From Nocardiopsis_C rhodophaea (GTDB lineage Bacteria; Actinomycetota; Actinomycetes; Streptosporangiales; Streptosporangiaceae), in assembly GCF_039530945.1 (NCBI RefSeq), contig NZ_BAAAPC010000007.1, positions 62,001 through 126,000 on the forward strand: a DNA stretch of 64,000 nucleotides. The letters run 5' to 3'. The translations under genes and the position numbers were made by a program. Positions 17,660 through 35,995 of this stretch are shown here, piece after piece. The stretch's first letter is position 1; each line of letters starts with the position of its first letter. Below the pieces are notes generated by a model that had not been told where the DNA came from, made no database searches, and saw nothing but the letters and a program-made list of their open reading frames with translations.

Positions 17660-17833
17660 GGTGGCCTTTTCGTCCTTCGCTTAGTGTCCGTAGAGGCGCG
17701 GTGCCAGTTGACCGGCCCTGTGCCCTGCAGAGGCTGCCCTTTAAGTCTTGAGGCTCTATTCACCTGAGAAACTGCTACAGGGCTGTCCCCTGGAGGTGCA
17801 TCACCGCTACAGAGCCCGATGACGTCGTTCATG
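17660..17833 (-). other. S10 operon promoter/leader region
   Basis: This region between the tuf terminator and rpsJ should hold the S10 operon promoter and leader. I could not assign -35/-10 boxes with confidence. No coding gene is supported. Confidence 0.45.
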
Positions 17834-17900
17834 GTGTGGCGGCCGGGCCCGGGTTGCGCGGCGCCCCGGAAAAGGGCGCCGCAGGGCCCGGCCGCCACAC
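17834..17900 (-). terminator. Compound terminator after tuf, outer 17-bp stem
   Basis: Arms 17834-17850 and 17884-17900 form a perfect 17-bp stem. An inner 7-bp stem GGCGCCC/GGGCGCC (17860-17866, 17874-17880) is nested inside it. Being this strong and placed between tuf and rpsJ, it should insulate the str and S10 operons. Confidence 0.8.
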
Positions 17901-17923
17901 AGGGGCGGACTCATGCCGCCCCT
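17901..17923 (-). terminator. First hairpin after the tuf stop
   Basis: A perfect 8-bp stem (AGGGGCGG/CCGCCCCT, 7-nt loop) begins 12 bp beyond the tuf stop and abuts the larger nested hairpin, making a tandem terminator. Confidence 0.7.
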
Positions 17924-17934
17924 GCGCGTTGCTG

Positions 17935-19128
17935 CTACTTGATGATCTTGGTAACGCGGCCCGCGCCGACGGTCCGGCCACCCTCGCGGATGGCGAACTT
18001 CAGACCCTCTTCCATGGCGACCGGCTGGATCAGCTGGACCGTCATGGCGGTGTTGTCGCCCGGCATGACCATCTCGGTGCCCTCGGGCAGCGTGACGACG
18101 CCGGTGACGTCCGTGGTCCGGAAGTAGAACTGCGGGCGGTAGTTGTTGAAGAAGGGCGTGTGGCGGCCACCCTCGTCCTTGGAGAGGATGACGACCTGCG
18201 CCTCGAACTCCGTGTGCGGGGTGGTCGTGCCCGGCTTGATGACAACCTGGCCGCGCTCGACGTCCTCGCGCTTGGTGCCGCGCAGCAGCAGACCGACGTT
18301 GTCGCCCGCGTGGCCCTCGTCGAGGAGCTTGCGGAACATCTCGACACCGGTGACGGTGGTCGTCTGCTTCTCTTCCTTGATGCCGACAATGTCGACGGTC
18401 TCGTTGACCTTGATGATGCCGCGCTCGATGCGGCCGGTGACGACGGTGCCGCGACCGGTGATCGAGAAGACGTCCTCGATCGGCATCAGGAACGGCTTGT
18501 CGGTGGCACGCTGCGGCTCGGGGATGCTCTCGTCCACGGCCTTCATGAGCTCCAGGACACCGTTGGCGGCGTCGGAGTCGCCCTCCAGCGCCTTGAGCGC
18601 GGAGACCTTGACGACCGGGACGTCGTCGCCCGGGAACTCGTACTCGGTGAGCAGCTCACGGATCTCAAGCTCGACGAGCTCGAAGATCTCCTCGTCGTCC
18701 ACCATGTCGGCCTTGTTCAGGGCGACGACGATGTACGGAACGCCGACCTGGCGGGCCAGGAGCACGTGCTCCTTGGTCTGCGGCATCGGGCCGTCGGTGG
18801 CGGCCACGACGAGGATGGCCCCGTCCATCTGGGCGGCACCGGTGATCATGTTCTTCACGTAGTCCGCGTGACCCGGGCAGTCAACGTGGGCGTAGTGACG
18901 CGCCTCGGTCTGGTACTCGACGTGAGCGACGGAGATGGTGATACCGCGCTCGCGCTCCTCCGGAGCGTTGTCGATGTCCTCGAACGGCGTGAACGGATTG
19001 AGGTCCGGGTACGCCTCGTGCAGAACCTTGGTGATAGCGGCGGTAAGCGTGGTCTTACCGTGGTCGATGTGACCGATGGTGCCGATGTTTACGTGCGGCT
19101 TGGTCCGCTCGAACTTGGCCTTCGCCAC
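17935..19128 (-). CDS. tuf: Elongation factor Tu
   Basis: Delivers aminoacyl-tRNA to the ribosome. The 397-residue protein has G1 GHIDHGKTT (starting residue ~18), switch II DCPGHADY, NKAD (G4), and domains II/III ending EGGRTVGAGRVTKIIK. It starts with GTG behind an AGGAGAAGT site. It lies 53 bp after fusA with no room for a strong separate promoter, and a tandem terminator follows. It is the only tuf in the window. Confidence 0.99.
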   Translation of the reverse strand: MAKAKFERTKPHVNIGTIGHIDHGKTTLTAAITKVLHEAYPDLNPFTPFEDIDNAPEERERGITISVAHVEYQTEARHYAHVDCPGHADYVKNMITGAAQMDGAILVVAATDGPMPQTKEHVLLARQVGVPYIVVALNKADMVDDEEIFELVELEIRELLTEYEFPGDDVPVVKVSALKALEGDSDAANGVLELMKAVDESIPEPQRATDKPFLMPIEDVFSITGRGTVVTGRIERGIIKVNETVDIVGIKEEKQTTTVTGVEMFRKLLDEGHAGDNVGLLLRGTKREDVERGQVVIKPGTTTPHTEFEAQVVILSKDEGGRHTPFFNNYRPQFYFRTTDVTGVVTLPEGTEMVMPGDNTAMTVQLIQPVAMEEGLKFAIREGGRTVGAGRVTKIIK

Positions 19129-19181
19129 TGGACTTCTCCTAGACGTACAGGATTGCTAGCTGACTGGTTACGTGTCCGCGG

Positions 19182-21296
<2,115 letters not shown>

Positions 21297-21342
21297 GTGG
21301 CTCGTCTTCTCTCGGTCTCTCGTATCGATTCGGCCGCGGGGA

Positions 21343-21813
21343 TTACCAGCGGTAGTGGGCGAAAGCCTTGTTCGACTCCGCCATCTTGTGCGTGTCCTCG
21401 CGGCGCTTGACGCTCGCGCCAAGACCGTTGCTGGCGTCGACCAGCTCGTTCATCAGACGCTCGGTCATCGTCTTCTCACGGCGCTGGCGCGCGTAGGTGA
21501 CGAGCCAGCGGAGAGCGAGCGTGGTGCTCCGCGACGCACGGACCTCAACCGGCACCTGGTAGGTGGCGCCACCAACGCGGCGGCTGCGCACCTCAAGGGA
21601 GGGCTTCACGTTGTCCAGAGCACGCTTCAGAACCACGAGCGGGTCCTGTCCCGTCTTCTCGCGGGAGCCCTCGAGGGCGTCGTAGACGATCCCCTGGGCG
21701 ATGGAGCGCTTGCCGTCCAGCAGCACCTTGTTGATCAGTGCGGTAACCAGCGGCGACCCGTAGACGGGGTCAGTGATCAGCTGGCGCTTCGGCGCCGGGC
21801 CCTTGCGCGGCAT
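21343..21813 (-). CDS. rpsG: 30S ribosomal protein S7
   Basis: Nucleates assembly of the 30S head. The 156-residue protein (MPRKGPAPKRQLITDPVYGS ... REDTHKMAESNKAFAHYRW) has all family signatures. ATG start, 2 bp after rpsL. Confidence 0.99.
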   Translation of the reverse strand: MPRKGPAPKRQLITDPVYGSPLVTALINKVLLDGKRSIAQGIVYDALEGSREKTGQDPLVVLKRALDNVKPSLEVRSRRVGGATYQVPVEVRASRSTTLALRWLVTYARQRREKTMTERLMNELVDASNGLGASVKRREDTHKMAESNKAFAHYRW

Positions 21814-21815
21814 GC

Positions 21816-22187
21816 TTACTTCTCCTTCTTAACGCCGTAACGGCTACGCGCTTGCTTGCGGTTACGGACGCCCTGAGTGTCCAGCGAACCGCGGATGACC
21901 TTGTACCGGACGCCCGGCAGGTCCTTCACGCGGCCACCGCGCACGAGCACGATGGAGTGCTCCTGCAGGTTGTGCCCGACACCGGGAATGTAGGCAGTGA
22001 CCTCGATACCGCTGCTCAACTTCACACGGGCGACCTTGCGCAGCGCGGAGTTCGGCTTCCGGGGCGTGGTGGTGTAAACACGCGTGCACACACCACGACG
22101 CTGCGGACTCCCCTTCAGCGCCGGGGTCTGGCTCTTTGTGAGCTTGTCCTGTCGGCCCTTGCGGACCAGCTGCTGGATGGTGGGCAC
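21816..22187 (-). CDS. rpsL: 30S ribosomal protein S12
   Basis: Decoding-centre protein. The 123-residue product begins MPTIQQLVRKGRQDKLTKSQ. The lysines of TPRKPNSALRK and GGRVKDLPGVRY, whose mutation gives streptomycin resistance, are both present, so the sequence is the sensitive type. GTG start. It leads the str operon behind a well-defined promoter about 260 bp upstream. Confidence 0.99.
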   Translation of the reverse strand: MPTIQQLVRKGRQDKLTKSQTPALKGSPQRRGVCTRVYTTTPRKPNSALRKVARVKLSSGIEVTAYIPGVGHNLQEHSIVLVRGGRVKDLPGVRYKVIRGSLDTQGVRNRKQARSRYGVKKEK

Positions 22188-22447
22188 CGCGTCTCCGTCT
22201 TTCTCGTGACCTACGCCGGTTCTGTTAGCCGATATCGCTATTGACCTGCTGAATTTCCCGTTCCTCCCGACCCCCGAATCCGGGCGTGTCGCGCTCTACC
22301 CCAAGCATGGCGAATATCGATACGCCCGACCTGGTGGTCGAATCACGTGGGAGGAGGTGTCACGTGGCACTCTTCCTCGCCGCCCGCATGCGGGACCGGC
22401 GAAAAAGCACACACGTGTGACCCGTTGACTCACGGGCACGAAGTTAG

Positions 22448-22476
22448 AGAGTACCGAATCGGTTCTGCCTGGTCAA
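22448..22476 (-). promoter_or_regulatory. Sigma-70-type promoter of the str operon
   Basis: On the minus strand TTGACC (22476-22471) and TACTCT (22453-22448) are separated by exactly 17 bp, a near-consensus actinobacterial housekeeping promoter. Transcription should start near 22440, giving a leader of about 250 nt before rpsL that contains several short inverted repeats (e.g. CCCGT/ACGGG around 22419-22434). Confidence 0.7.
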
Positions 22477-22706
22477 AACGTAAAGACCAGCGCCCCGCGG
22501 TACCCGTACTCCGGAGCCGCATGCTGCCGTAGGCCACTACCAGTGTACGCCGTCAGAGCAGTGGTCGGGTTGGCCGACGGCCGCACCCGGTACGGAATCT
22601 CTATACCACAGGGAAACACGACGCGCCCCCGATCCCATGGCCTCGGCATGTCGCCCGGAAACGGAGCGGTGATCAGGGCCGCATGCGTGGTGACGATCAC
22701 GACGAC

Positions 22707-22750
22707 GGCGCCCCGCCCGGCCCCGTGTCGCTCGGGGTGGGCGGGGCGCC
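22707..22750 (-). terminator. Terminator after the large disordered-protein gene
   Basis: A perfect 12-bp stem (GGCGCCCCGCCC/GGGCGGGGCGCC) with an inner CCCCG/CGGGG pairing lies 33 bp past the stop of the gene at 22783-26160. It separates that gene from the str operon promoter. Confidence 0.8.
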
Positions 22751-22782
22751 GTCGCTCGAACGCGGGGTCCGGGCCCCTCCGC

Positions 22783-25700
22783 TCAAATGAACATCATGAC
22801 GACCGTCGCGGCCTCGACGAGGAACAGCACGATGCCGATCGCCGCGAGGATAGTGCCGGTGGTCACCAGGTTCAGCCCTTCGAGCTCACCGTCGGAGGCC
22901 TGGATGTTGCGCTTGGCCTTCGGCCCGGTGACGAACGCCGCGAGCGCCGTGAACAGGCCGATCACCGGCACGAGCCCGAGAATGCCGAGCCACAGCGTGG
23001 TGGTGGCCCCGGAGTCGGTCTCCGGCCAGTAGTCGATGTTGTCGTACCCCGGGTAGGGATCGCCGCCGCTGACCGGGCCGTCGCTGAAACCGGGGAAGTC
23101 CTCGGCGATGGGGTCGCGGCCGCCGCGGCCCCGCCCCCCGCGCGGGGACGGTTCCCCGCGTGCGGGCTCGGCGTAGGCGTCGTATCCCTCGTCGTCGTAG
23201 TACCCGGCGCCAACCTCGCCGTCGTAGCCCTCGGCCCCGTGCGCGTCGTGGTCGCCGTCGTACCGGTCCCCGTGCCCCGGCTCCGGAGCGTAGGGGGCAC
23301 CGCCGTCGGGGCCGAAGCGGCCATCGTGGTCGGGAGCGTCGTGGCCGTAGGCGTCCGGTTCGCGATCGTCGGCATAGCCCTGGTCGGGGCCGGGCCTGTG
23401 GTCGTCACCGTCGTGACCGGGCCAGCCGCCGCGCCCGTCCTCGGCATAGGGGTCGCCGTATCCGTAGCGGTCGTCGGGGCCGCCGTCGTCACCGTACTCC
23501 GCGGGGCGGTCCCCCGCGGGGCGGCTGGTGTAGGCGCCGAGCTCGTCGGAGATCGCGGGCATCGCCTGCGTTCCCTGCATCGCGTCCGCGTAGCTCGTCT
23601 TCTCCGCCCAGTTCTCCGAGGCGTGCTGTGCCGACGGTGCAGGAGCGGACCACGCGTCGTCGGGCCGCGGTGCCCACGGCTCGGCGGCGTAGGACCGCGC
23701 GTCGGGGGCGTAGGCCTGCGGGTCGTCGGCGCCGGAGCCGCGACCGAACGCGTCGCCGCGCGGGTCGTACTCGGCCTCGCCGCGCCGGTCCGGGCCGAGT
23801 TCGTCCTCGACCGCCCGCTGCGGCGACGACATCGGGCTCAGCCGCGCGCCCCAGTCGTCCAAGCGCGCCCCTTCGTCGGAGCCGGGCGCCCCGGTCTCCT
23901 GCGCGCGTGCCTGCGCCTGCTGGGCGGCGATGGCCGCCAGCGGGTCGTCGCCCGCCGGTGCACCCTCCGCACTCGGGTCGGAGTCCGCGGGCGGTGGACC
24001 GGCGTACTCGGCCGCGAAGAACTGCGTGGTGTGCTGGGGCGAACCGTCCCGCCGCCTCTGCTCGGCCTGGAGCGCGGCGTCGCGCACGGAATCGGGCAGG
24101 CGGGGATCGTCCCTGCTGAACGCCCAGGTGTTTCCGCTGCCCGTGCCCAGGTCGCCGCCCAGCTCCGACGACGATCCGCCGGGCGCGGGGGTCCCGCCCC
24201 CGGGAGCCTCCGCGCCCTGCGGCGGCTCCGCTCCGTCGCGCGCGGTCTCGCTCTCGGCGGGCGGCGGAGCGAGCGGGTCGATCCGCGCGAACGGGCCGGT
24301 AGTCGGTGGGGGAACGTCGGTGGCGGCCCACGGGCTCTCCCACTGACCGGTGGAGGTGCCGGCGGGAGGCTCCTTCGCGGCCTTCCGCCCCATATAGGGC
24401 CGGGACAGCTCGTCGGTGTACTCGCCGGTGGGCAGCGGCGCGTCCGCCGATCCGGCGGACCGCTCCCGGCCGCCCCCCGGGGCGGCACCGTCCGACGGCG
24501 TCCAGGAGCCGCCTGCGCTCAGGGGGTCGTCCCACCGGGCGTCGCGGCGGCCGTGGTCCGTGCCATCGCCCGGGTAGCCCCCGACGGACGGTGCGGCCGG
24601 TTCCGGCGGCACCGCCGGGAACCCGCCGGTCGTCGCCGCCCGCGGGGCGCCGAAGGGTTCACCGAAGGCGGGGCGGCCGAGCTCGTCGCGCGGGGACGCG
24701 AATGTGTCCTGCGGGCCGCTTCCGGGGATGCTCGGCGTGCCGCCGTCGGGGAGTCCGTCATACCCGTAGCCGGGCTGGGGCCCGGACGTGTCAATGCGGT
24801 ACCACCGCTCAGGCTGGTCCGCGTACGGGGGCACGGCCGTGGGGGCCGAGGAGGGGGCGAAGTCCGTTTCGTCGGCGGGGGTCGCGGGGGGTGCGGGGGT
24901 CGGGTCGCTCGCGTGGTCCGCCTGCTCCGGTTCGTAGCGGACGTCGCTGTCGGCGCCGAGGGCGGGGGTGCCGAACGGTGGGGCGGAGGAAGCGTCCGGC
25001 TGGGCCGGCTCCGGGACAGGTGCCCGCGGAACCGATCCCGACCAGGCGGTCTCCGCCGCGTGGCCGGGCTCCCGGCCGAAGGCAGCGCGGTCCGCCCCTC
25101 GGTCGTCCTGCTGATCGGGGGTGGAGGCGGGATGCGCCTCCTCCTCGCCGGCCGGCTCGAACGGAGTGTCGGCACGCTCACGGCGCACGCTCGATCCGAA
25201 CCCGGGGTAGCCGCCCGAGCCGCCGGGAACGTTGAACGGCAGGTCCGGCAGGTCGCCCTGGGGCGTCCACGCCGGCTGCGCACCGGTGGGCACCCGGTAG
25301 ACGCCACCGACGGGGGCCTCCTCGGTACTCTCCCCGGTGGAGGGGGCCGATGGGGCAGCGTGGTCAGGGGCGCCCGGCGTGGGGCGGTCCGGCGTCTCCC
25401 CGGCAGTGTCGTCCCCGGTGGGGGCCGCTGACGGCACGGAACCGGTCGCCGGTTCCCCCGGCCCGGCGTAGGGGGCGGGGGTGCCGGGCGCGTAGGGCGG
25501 AAGACCGGGTGCGGTGCGGGGGTCGTAGGCCGGGGCCGACCCGGTGCCCAGATCGTACTGGGGGGTGGTCGGCATCGGCCCGGTATCCGGTTCCCGCGTG
25601 CCGGGCCGATCGTCGCCGTAGGTCGGCGCGCCCGCGGGCGGCTGGCCGCCCAGCGGCTGCTGCTCTCCCGTCGCCGGGGTGCCGCCGGTGGACGACGGCC

Positions 25701-26160
25701 CGTCAGCGGACGTTGGTCCGCTGACGGGCGGCTGCCCGCCGGTGGCTCCGGGGTAGCGAGGCGTACCGGGAAGCGGCGGCAGGCCCCCCGGGAGGTCCTG
25801 CCCGGGCACCGGCCGCGGTTCGCTCTGCGGCGTCTGGGCGCCCGCGGGCTCACGCGTGTCCGCCCCCAGGCCGCCGAGAGCCGCGGGGTACGGCTCCGCC
25901 ATCCCGGGGCGCGTTCCGCTCAGCCCCGGGTAGCCGCCGGTGTTCGGGAACCCACCGAAGGAGCCGGGCGTGCTGTCCGCGTCGCGTGCCGGTGCGGTGT
26001 CGCCCGCCGCACCGTCGACTTCGTCGTTCCCCGCGTAGGGGTCCTGGTAATGCGCCTGTGTGCGGTACCGGTCGCCAGTCGGGGTGAACCAGGAGCCCGG
26101 CTTCTGCCGCTCCTGCTCCTTATCCGATGACCCGTACCGCCCTCCCCCGTTGTCCGTCAC
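22783..26160 (-). CDS. Large disordered protein with C-terminal DUF4190-like membrane anchor
   Basis: A 1125-residue protein of unknown function. About the first 1045 residues are low-complexity, rich in Pro, Gly, Asp, Glu and Ala (with Tyr-rich stretches such as DDRYGYGDPYAEDGRGG) and lack any recognisable fold, so they are probably disordered. Residues ~1050-1125 form two transmembrane helices (TTTLWLGILGLVPVIGLFTAL and TTGTILAAIGIVLFLVEAAT) joined by a loop with FVTGPKAKRNIQ, resembling DUF4190 domains. It starts at GTG. Streptomyces also has uncharacterised genes between rpoC and rpsL. The length is striking, but codon-position GC favours this frame. Confidence 0.8.
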   Translation of the reverse strand: MTDNGGGRYGSSDKEQERQKPGSWFTPTGDRYRTQAHYQDPYAGNDEVDGAAGDTAPARDADSTPGSFGGFPNTGGYPGLSGTRPGMAEPYPAALGGLGADTREPAGAQTPQSEPRPVPGQDLPGGLPPLPGTPRYPGATGGQPPVSGPTSADGPSSTGGTPATGEQQPLGGQPPAGAPTYGDDRPGTREPDTGPMPTTPQYDLGTGSAPAYDPRTAPGLPPYAPGTPAPYAGPGEPATGSVPSAAPTGDDTAGETPDRPTPGAPDHAAPSAPSTGESTEEAPVGGVYRVPTGAQPAWTPQGDLPDLPFNVPGGSGGYPGFGSSVRRERADTPFEPAGEEEAHPASTPDQQDDRGADRAAFGREPGHAAETAWSGSVPRAPVPEPAQPDASSAPPFGTPALGADSDVRYEPEQADHASDPTPAPPATPADETDFAPSSAPTAVPPYADQPERWYRIDTSGPQPGYGYDGLPDGGTPSIPGSGPQDTFASPRDELGRPAFGEPFGAPRAATTGGFPAVPPEPAAPSVGGYPGDGTDHGRRDARWDDPLSAGGSWTPSDGAAPGGGRERSAGSADAPLPTGEYTDELSRPYMGRKAAKEPPAGTSTGQWESPWAATDVPPPTTGPFARIDPLAPPPAESETARDGAEPPQGAEAPGGGTPAPGGSSSELGGDLGTGSGNTWAFSRDDPRLPDSVRDAALQAEQRRRDGSPQHTTQFFAAEYAGPPPADSDPSAEGAPAGDDPLAAIAAQQAQARAQETGAPGSDEGARLDDWGARLSPMSSPQRAVEDELGPDRRGEAEYDPRGDAFGRGSGADDPQAYAPDARSYAAEPWAPRPDDAWSAPAPSAQHASENWAEKTSYADAMQGTQAMPAISDELGAYTSRPAGDRPAEYGDDGGPDDRYGYGDPYAEDGRGGWPGHDGDDHRPGPDQGYADDREPDAYGHDAPDHDGRFGPDGGAPYAPEPGHGDRYDGDHDAHGAEGYDGEVGAGYYDDEGYDAYAEPARGEPSPRGGRGRGGRDPIAEDFPGFSDGPVSGGDPYPGYDNIDYWPETDSGATTTLWLGILGLVPVIGLFTALAAFVTGPKAKRNIQASDGELEGLNLVTTGTILAAIGIVLFLVEAATVVMMFI

Positions 26161-26236
26161 TGTGTTCGTTCTCCAGACCGCGCCTGCGCGCTTGAGTCCC
26201 CATCCGAATCCGAGTATGCCGACCGGGAACGACGAA

Positions 26237-26275
26237 CGGCGGTAGTTCCACCCCTTCCGGAGTGGACTACCGCCG
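26237..26275 (-). terminator. rpoC terminator
   Basis: Inverted repeat with arms CGGCGGTAG (26237-26245) and CTACCGCCG (26267-26275) plus an inner CCAC/GTGG pairing, 43 bp beyond the rpoC stop. It also lies just upstream of the disordered-protein gene, so that gene needs its own promoter in 26161-26236. Confidence 0.75.
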
Positions 26276-26317
26276 CTGCCAGATCAATCAATCGATCTCA
26301 CCGGTCGTCCCTCGACG

Positions 26318-30193
<3,876 letters not shown>

Positions 30194-30227
30194 TTATTTC
30201 GTCCCCTGCTCTTGAAGATCGCGGAAG

Positions 30228-33695
<3,468 letters not shown>

Positions 33696-33881
33696 CAGGG
33701 GTCCTTCCGAAGGCTTGTGGCGGTTGATGCGCGCGCACGCCGGACGACCCTAGGTGTCGGAGTACCGTCGAAGTCGGAGGCTCCGGTCTGGAGCACGTAC
33801 GAGCAACGCCGAGATCACGAAGAATCGGACACAACGCACGGACACCGGCACACGGATCGTCAAAGGGCAGCGCAAAAGGGC

Positions 33882-33911
33882 AGTGTAGCCGAATACTACA
33901 CCGCTGTCCAA
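33882..33911 (-). promoter_or_regulatory. rpoBC promoter
   Basis: On the minus strand TTGGAC (33911-33906) and TACACT (33887-33882) are 18 bp apart. The predicted start near 33875 gives a leader of about 180 nt before the TTG of rpoB. Confidence 0.6.
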
Positions 33912-34339
33912 CCGTGGCCCCCGGAGTCATTCACGACACCACGCAGCATCGCCCCAACCGACGAATCCGTCAAGCCCGGAGGCCGCTTGGAGGGGCCTGT
34001 CGGCGCCGTGAGAGGTCCCACAGGCCACCGGGGGTGTGAACGACCGGACAACCGGGAAGGACCTGTAGGTCCAGGTGCCATCCGGTCGCCACCGTTCCCA
34101 GTATCCCGGACATCGGAGACACGGGCCAAACGCGATCAGTCGGTCATGGCGGAGTCACGCGGAGACACGAAACGGCGCAGGACCTTTCCCCACGCCCCAT
34201 CGGCTCCACCCGCACGGCGACGCGGCACGCCCGGAACCCAACCGCTTCGGTGGCATTCGGTCCGGCCCGACCGGATCCGGACACCGGGGTGCCCGGCTCG
34301 GAGGCGCCGGCGCCAAGCTGGACGTACAGGTCGTACACG
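33912..34339. other. Gene-free stretch between rpoB promoter and rplL terminators
   Basis: About 430 bp with no open frame that looks coding. Short frames here are arginine/proline-rich shadows. Nothing further recognised. Confidence 0.5.
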
Positions 34340-34367
34340 GGGCGCCGCCCAAAAAGGGCGGGCGCCC
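34340..34367 (-). terminator. Hairpin with A5 loop downstream of rplL
   Basis: GGGCGCCGCCC and GGGCGGGCGCCC pair with one bulge around an AAAAA loop. It is a second stem-loop beyond the primary rplL terminator. Confidence 0.5.
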
Positions 34368-34418
34368 ACCGCGCGGATGGATGTCGGGGACGTCACGGAG
34401 GACAGCGGGATACAGCGA

Positions 34419-34450
34419 AGGGCGGTCACCCCGCGGAGGGGGACCGCCCT
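34419..34450 (-). terminator. rplL terminator
   Basis: AGGGCGGTC (34419-34427) pairs perfectly with GACCGCCCT (34442-34450), 40 bp after the rplL stop. With the second hairpin at 34340-34367 it marks the end of the rplJL transcript before rpoB's own promoter. Confidence 0.75.
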
Positions 34451-34489
34451 GGAGGATGCTGTGCGAAACAGCGGCGCAGTCCTGCTGGA

Positions 34490-34879
34490 CTACTTGAGGG
34501 TGACCGTGGCGCCGGCGCCCTCAAGGGCGGCCTTGGCCTTCTCGGCGTTCTCCTTGTTGACGCCCTCAAGCAGCGGCTTCGGGGCGTTGTCGACCAGGTC
34601 CTTGGCCTCCTTCAGGCCGAGGCTCGTGAGGCCACGGACCTCCTTGATGACCTGGATCTTCTTGTCGCCAGCGGACTCAAGGACGACGTCGAACTCGTCC
34701 TTCTCCTCCTCAGCGGCGGCCTCGCCACCACCGGCGGCGGGGGCGGCGACAACGGCCGCGGCCGGGGCGGCGGCGGTGACGTCGAACTTCTCCTCGAACT
34801 GCTTCACGAAGTCGGCCAGCTCGAGAAGGGTCATCCCCTCGAACTGCTCCAGCAGCTCTTCGGTGCTGAGCTTCGCCAT
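34490..34879 (-). CDS. rplL: 50S ribosomal protein L7/L12
   Basis: Stalk protein recruiting translational GTPases. The 129-residue product has the N-terminal dimerisation domain (MAKLSTEELLEQFEGMTLLE), the Ala/Gly hinge (AAPAAAVVAAPAAGGGE) and the C-terminal GTPase-contact domain (IQVIKEVRGLTSLGLKEAKDL). ATG start; follows rplJ. Confidence 0.99.
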   Translation of the reverse strand: MAKLSTEELLEQFEGMTLLELADFVKQFEEKFDVTAAAPAAAVVAAPAAGGGEAAAEEEKDEFDVVLESAGDKKIQVIKEVRGLTSLGLKEAKDLVDNAPKPLLEGVNKENAEKAKAALEGAGATVTLK

Positions 34880-34978
34880 GATTGCGATCTCTCTTTCTCT
34901 AGCAACACGCGCGTCCGGCGACGCCGTGCCGAGCCTTGCCGTATCGGCGCGGACGCGCCGACAAGGGTCGTGGGTTTC

Positions 34979-35503
34979 TTAGGCCTCGTCCGTACGCTTG
35001 TCGTGCAGCGCCTGAGCGAGCCGCACGGTCTTCGACGGCAGAGCCTGGAACACGGCGGCGGCCTGGCCCTGCTTGGCCTTGAGCGCGCCGGCCAGCTTCG
35101 CGAGGATGACCTCGCGGGACTCAAGATCGGCCAGCTTGTTGATCTCGTCGGGCGACATCGCCTTACCGTCGATGACGGCGCCCTTGATCACCAGCGGCTT
35201 GTTCGCCTTCGCGAAGTCACGCAGTCCCTTGGCGGCCTCGACCACGTCACCGTGGACGAAGGCGATGGCGGAGGGACCCTCGAACAGGTCGCCGACCTGC
35301 TCGCCAAGACCAGCCTCATTGGCGGCGATCTTGGTCAGCGTGTTCTTCACGACGCGGAAGCGCGCGTTCTGGCCGAGGCTACGACGCAGCTCGCTGAGCT
35401 GCGCCACAGTGAGCCCCCGGTACTCGGCAAGCACAGCGCCCTGCGAGTCACGGAACTCCTCCGTGAGCTCGGCGACCGCGGCTGCCTTATCCGGCCTCGC
35501 CAT
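34979..35503 (-). CDS. rplJ: 50S ribosomal protein L10
   Basis: Base of the stalk. The 174-residue protein begins MARPDKAAAVAELTEEFRDS and ends FQALPSKTVRLAQALHDKRT, with EYRGLTVAQLSELRRSL. The ATG at 35503 has a GGAAGGAG site and matches homologues; a 64-codon upstream extension overlaps the attenuator and is not coding. It is preceded by a structured leader. Confidence 0.98.
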   Translation of the reverse strand: MARPDKAAAVAELTEEFRDSQGAVLAEYRGLTVAQLSELRRSLGQNARFRVVKNTLTKIAANEAGLGEQVGDLFEGPSAIAFVHGDVVEAAKGLRDFAKANKPLVIKGAVIDGKAMSPDEINKLADLESREVILAKLAGALKAKQGQAAAVFQALPSKTVRLAQALHDKRTDEA

Positions 35504-35755
35504 GGGACTCCTTCCAACAGTGAACGCCGGTGGTTCCCAAGGGACCAGGTGATAGCGGGCGAGGGCATGAAAAAAGCCCCGGCGCAGGCGCACGGGGCGG
35601 GGGAATCCTCGACGGCCCGCGGACGGACACAGCCGTCCGCATGGGACAGGGATCACCACAGCTCTCAGCACACCTGCGCAGGCCGCCCACTTCACGTGGG
35701 ACCTTAGGTCACCCGTTGGGTGACGACCGGCGGTCTTCGGCAGTTCCCCATGCTA
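35504..35755 (-). promoter_or_regulatory. rplJ (L10) leader
   Basis: The leader carries, in transcription order, a hairpin GTCACCC/GGGTGAC (35724-35708), a hairpin CCCAC/GTGGG (35700-35686) and an intrinsic terminator (35570-35598) before the L10 start. This layout matches the L10-leader type of autoregulation in which L10 or L10-L12 binding controls read-through. A possible -10 TAGCAT lies near 35750-35755 (minus strand) with a weak -35. Confidence 0.55.
35570..35598 (-). terminator. Intrinsic terminator/attenuator in the rplJ leader
   Basis: On the minus strand GCCCCG (35598-35593) and CGGGGC (35581-35576) form a stem followed immediately by six Ts (35575-35570). It is the only hairpin in the ribosomal region with a clear T-run. 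It lies upstream of rplJ, so it acts as an attenuator rather than an operon end. Confidence 0.75.
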
Positions 35756-35995
35756 ACCGATGACCGGCGGTGCGGCGAACGGAGCCGGGGCCGGTGGCGC
35801 GGCGGACGCCGACTCCGCGCCGCAGGACGATTCGACAGCGGCTCGGTCGCACTCCGGTCTCAGCTCGCGGACAAGCCGGGCTATGCGTCCGTTTCGACAC
35901 ACTTAGGTGGAATCATGGGGTATGCCGCGTCCCTGCGGCCCCATGTTCCCCGCTCATGGGTTTCCCCTACATCCGAGAGAAAGCCGAACAACGCA

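Noticed and set aside
22543..25431. 962-codon plus-strand open frame opposite the disordered protein
   Set aside because: Arg/Gly/Val-rich translation typical of the antisense of high-GC genes, no domain, and the minus frame ends in credible transmembrane helices.
35720..35995. Longer N-terminus for the lipoprotein
   Set aside because: The upstream codons are antisense to the rplJ leader and would bury the signal peptide; the GTG at 35996 gives a normal lipoprotein signal.
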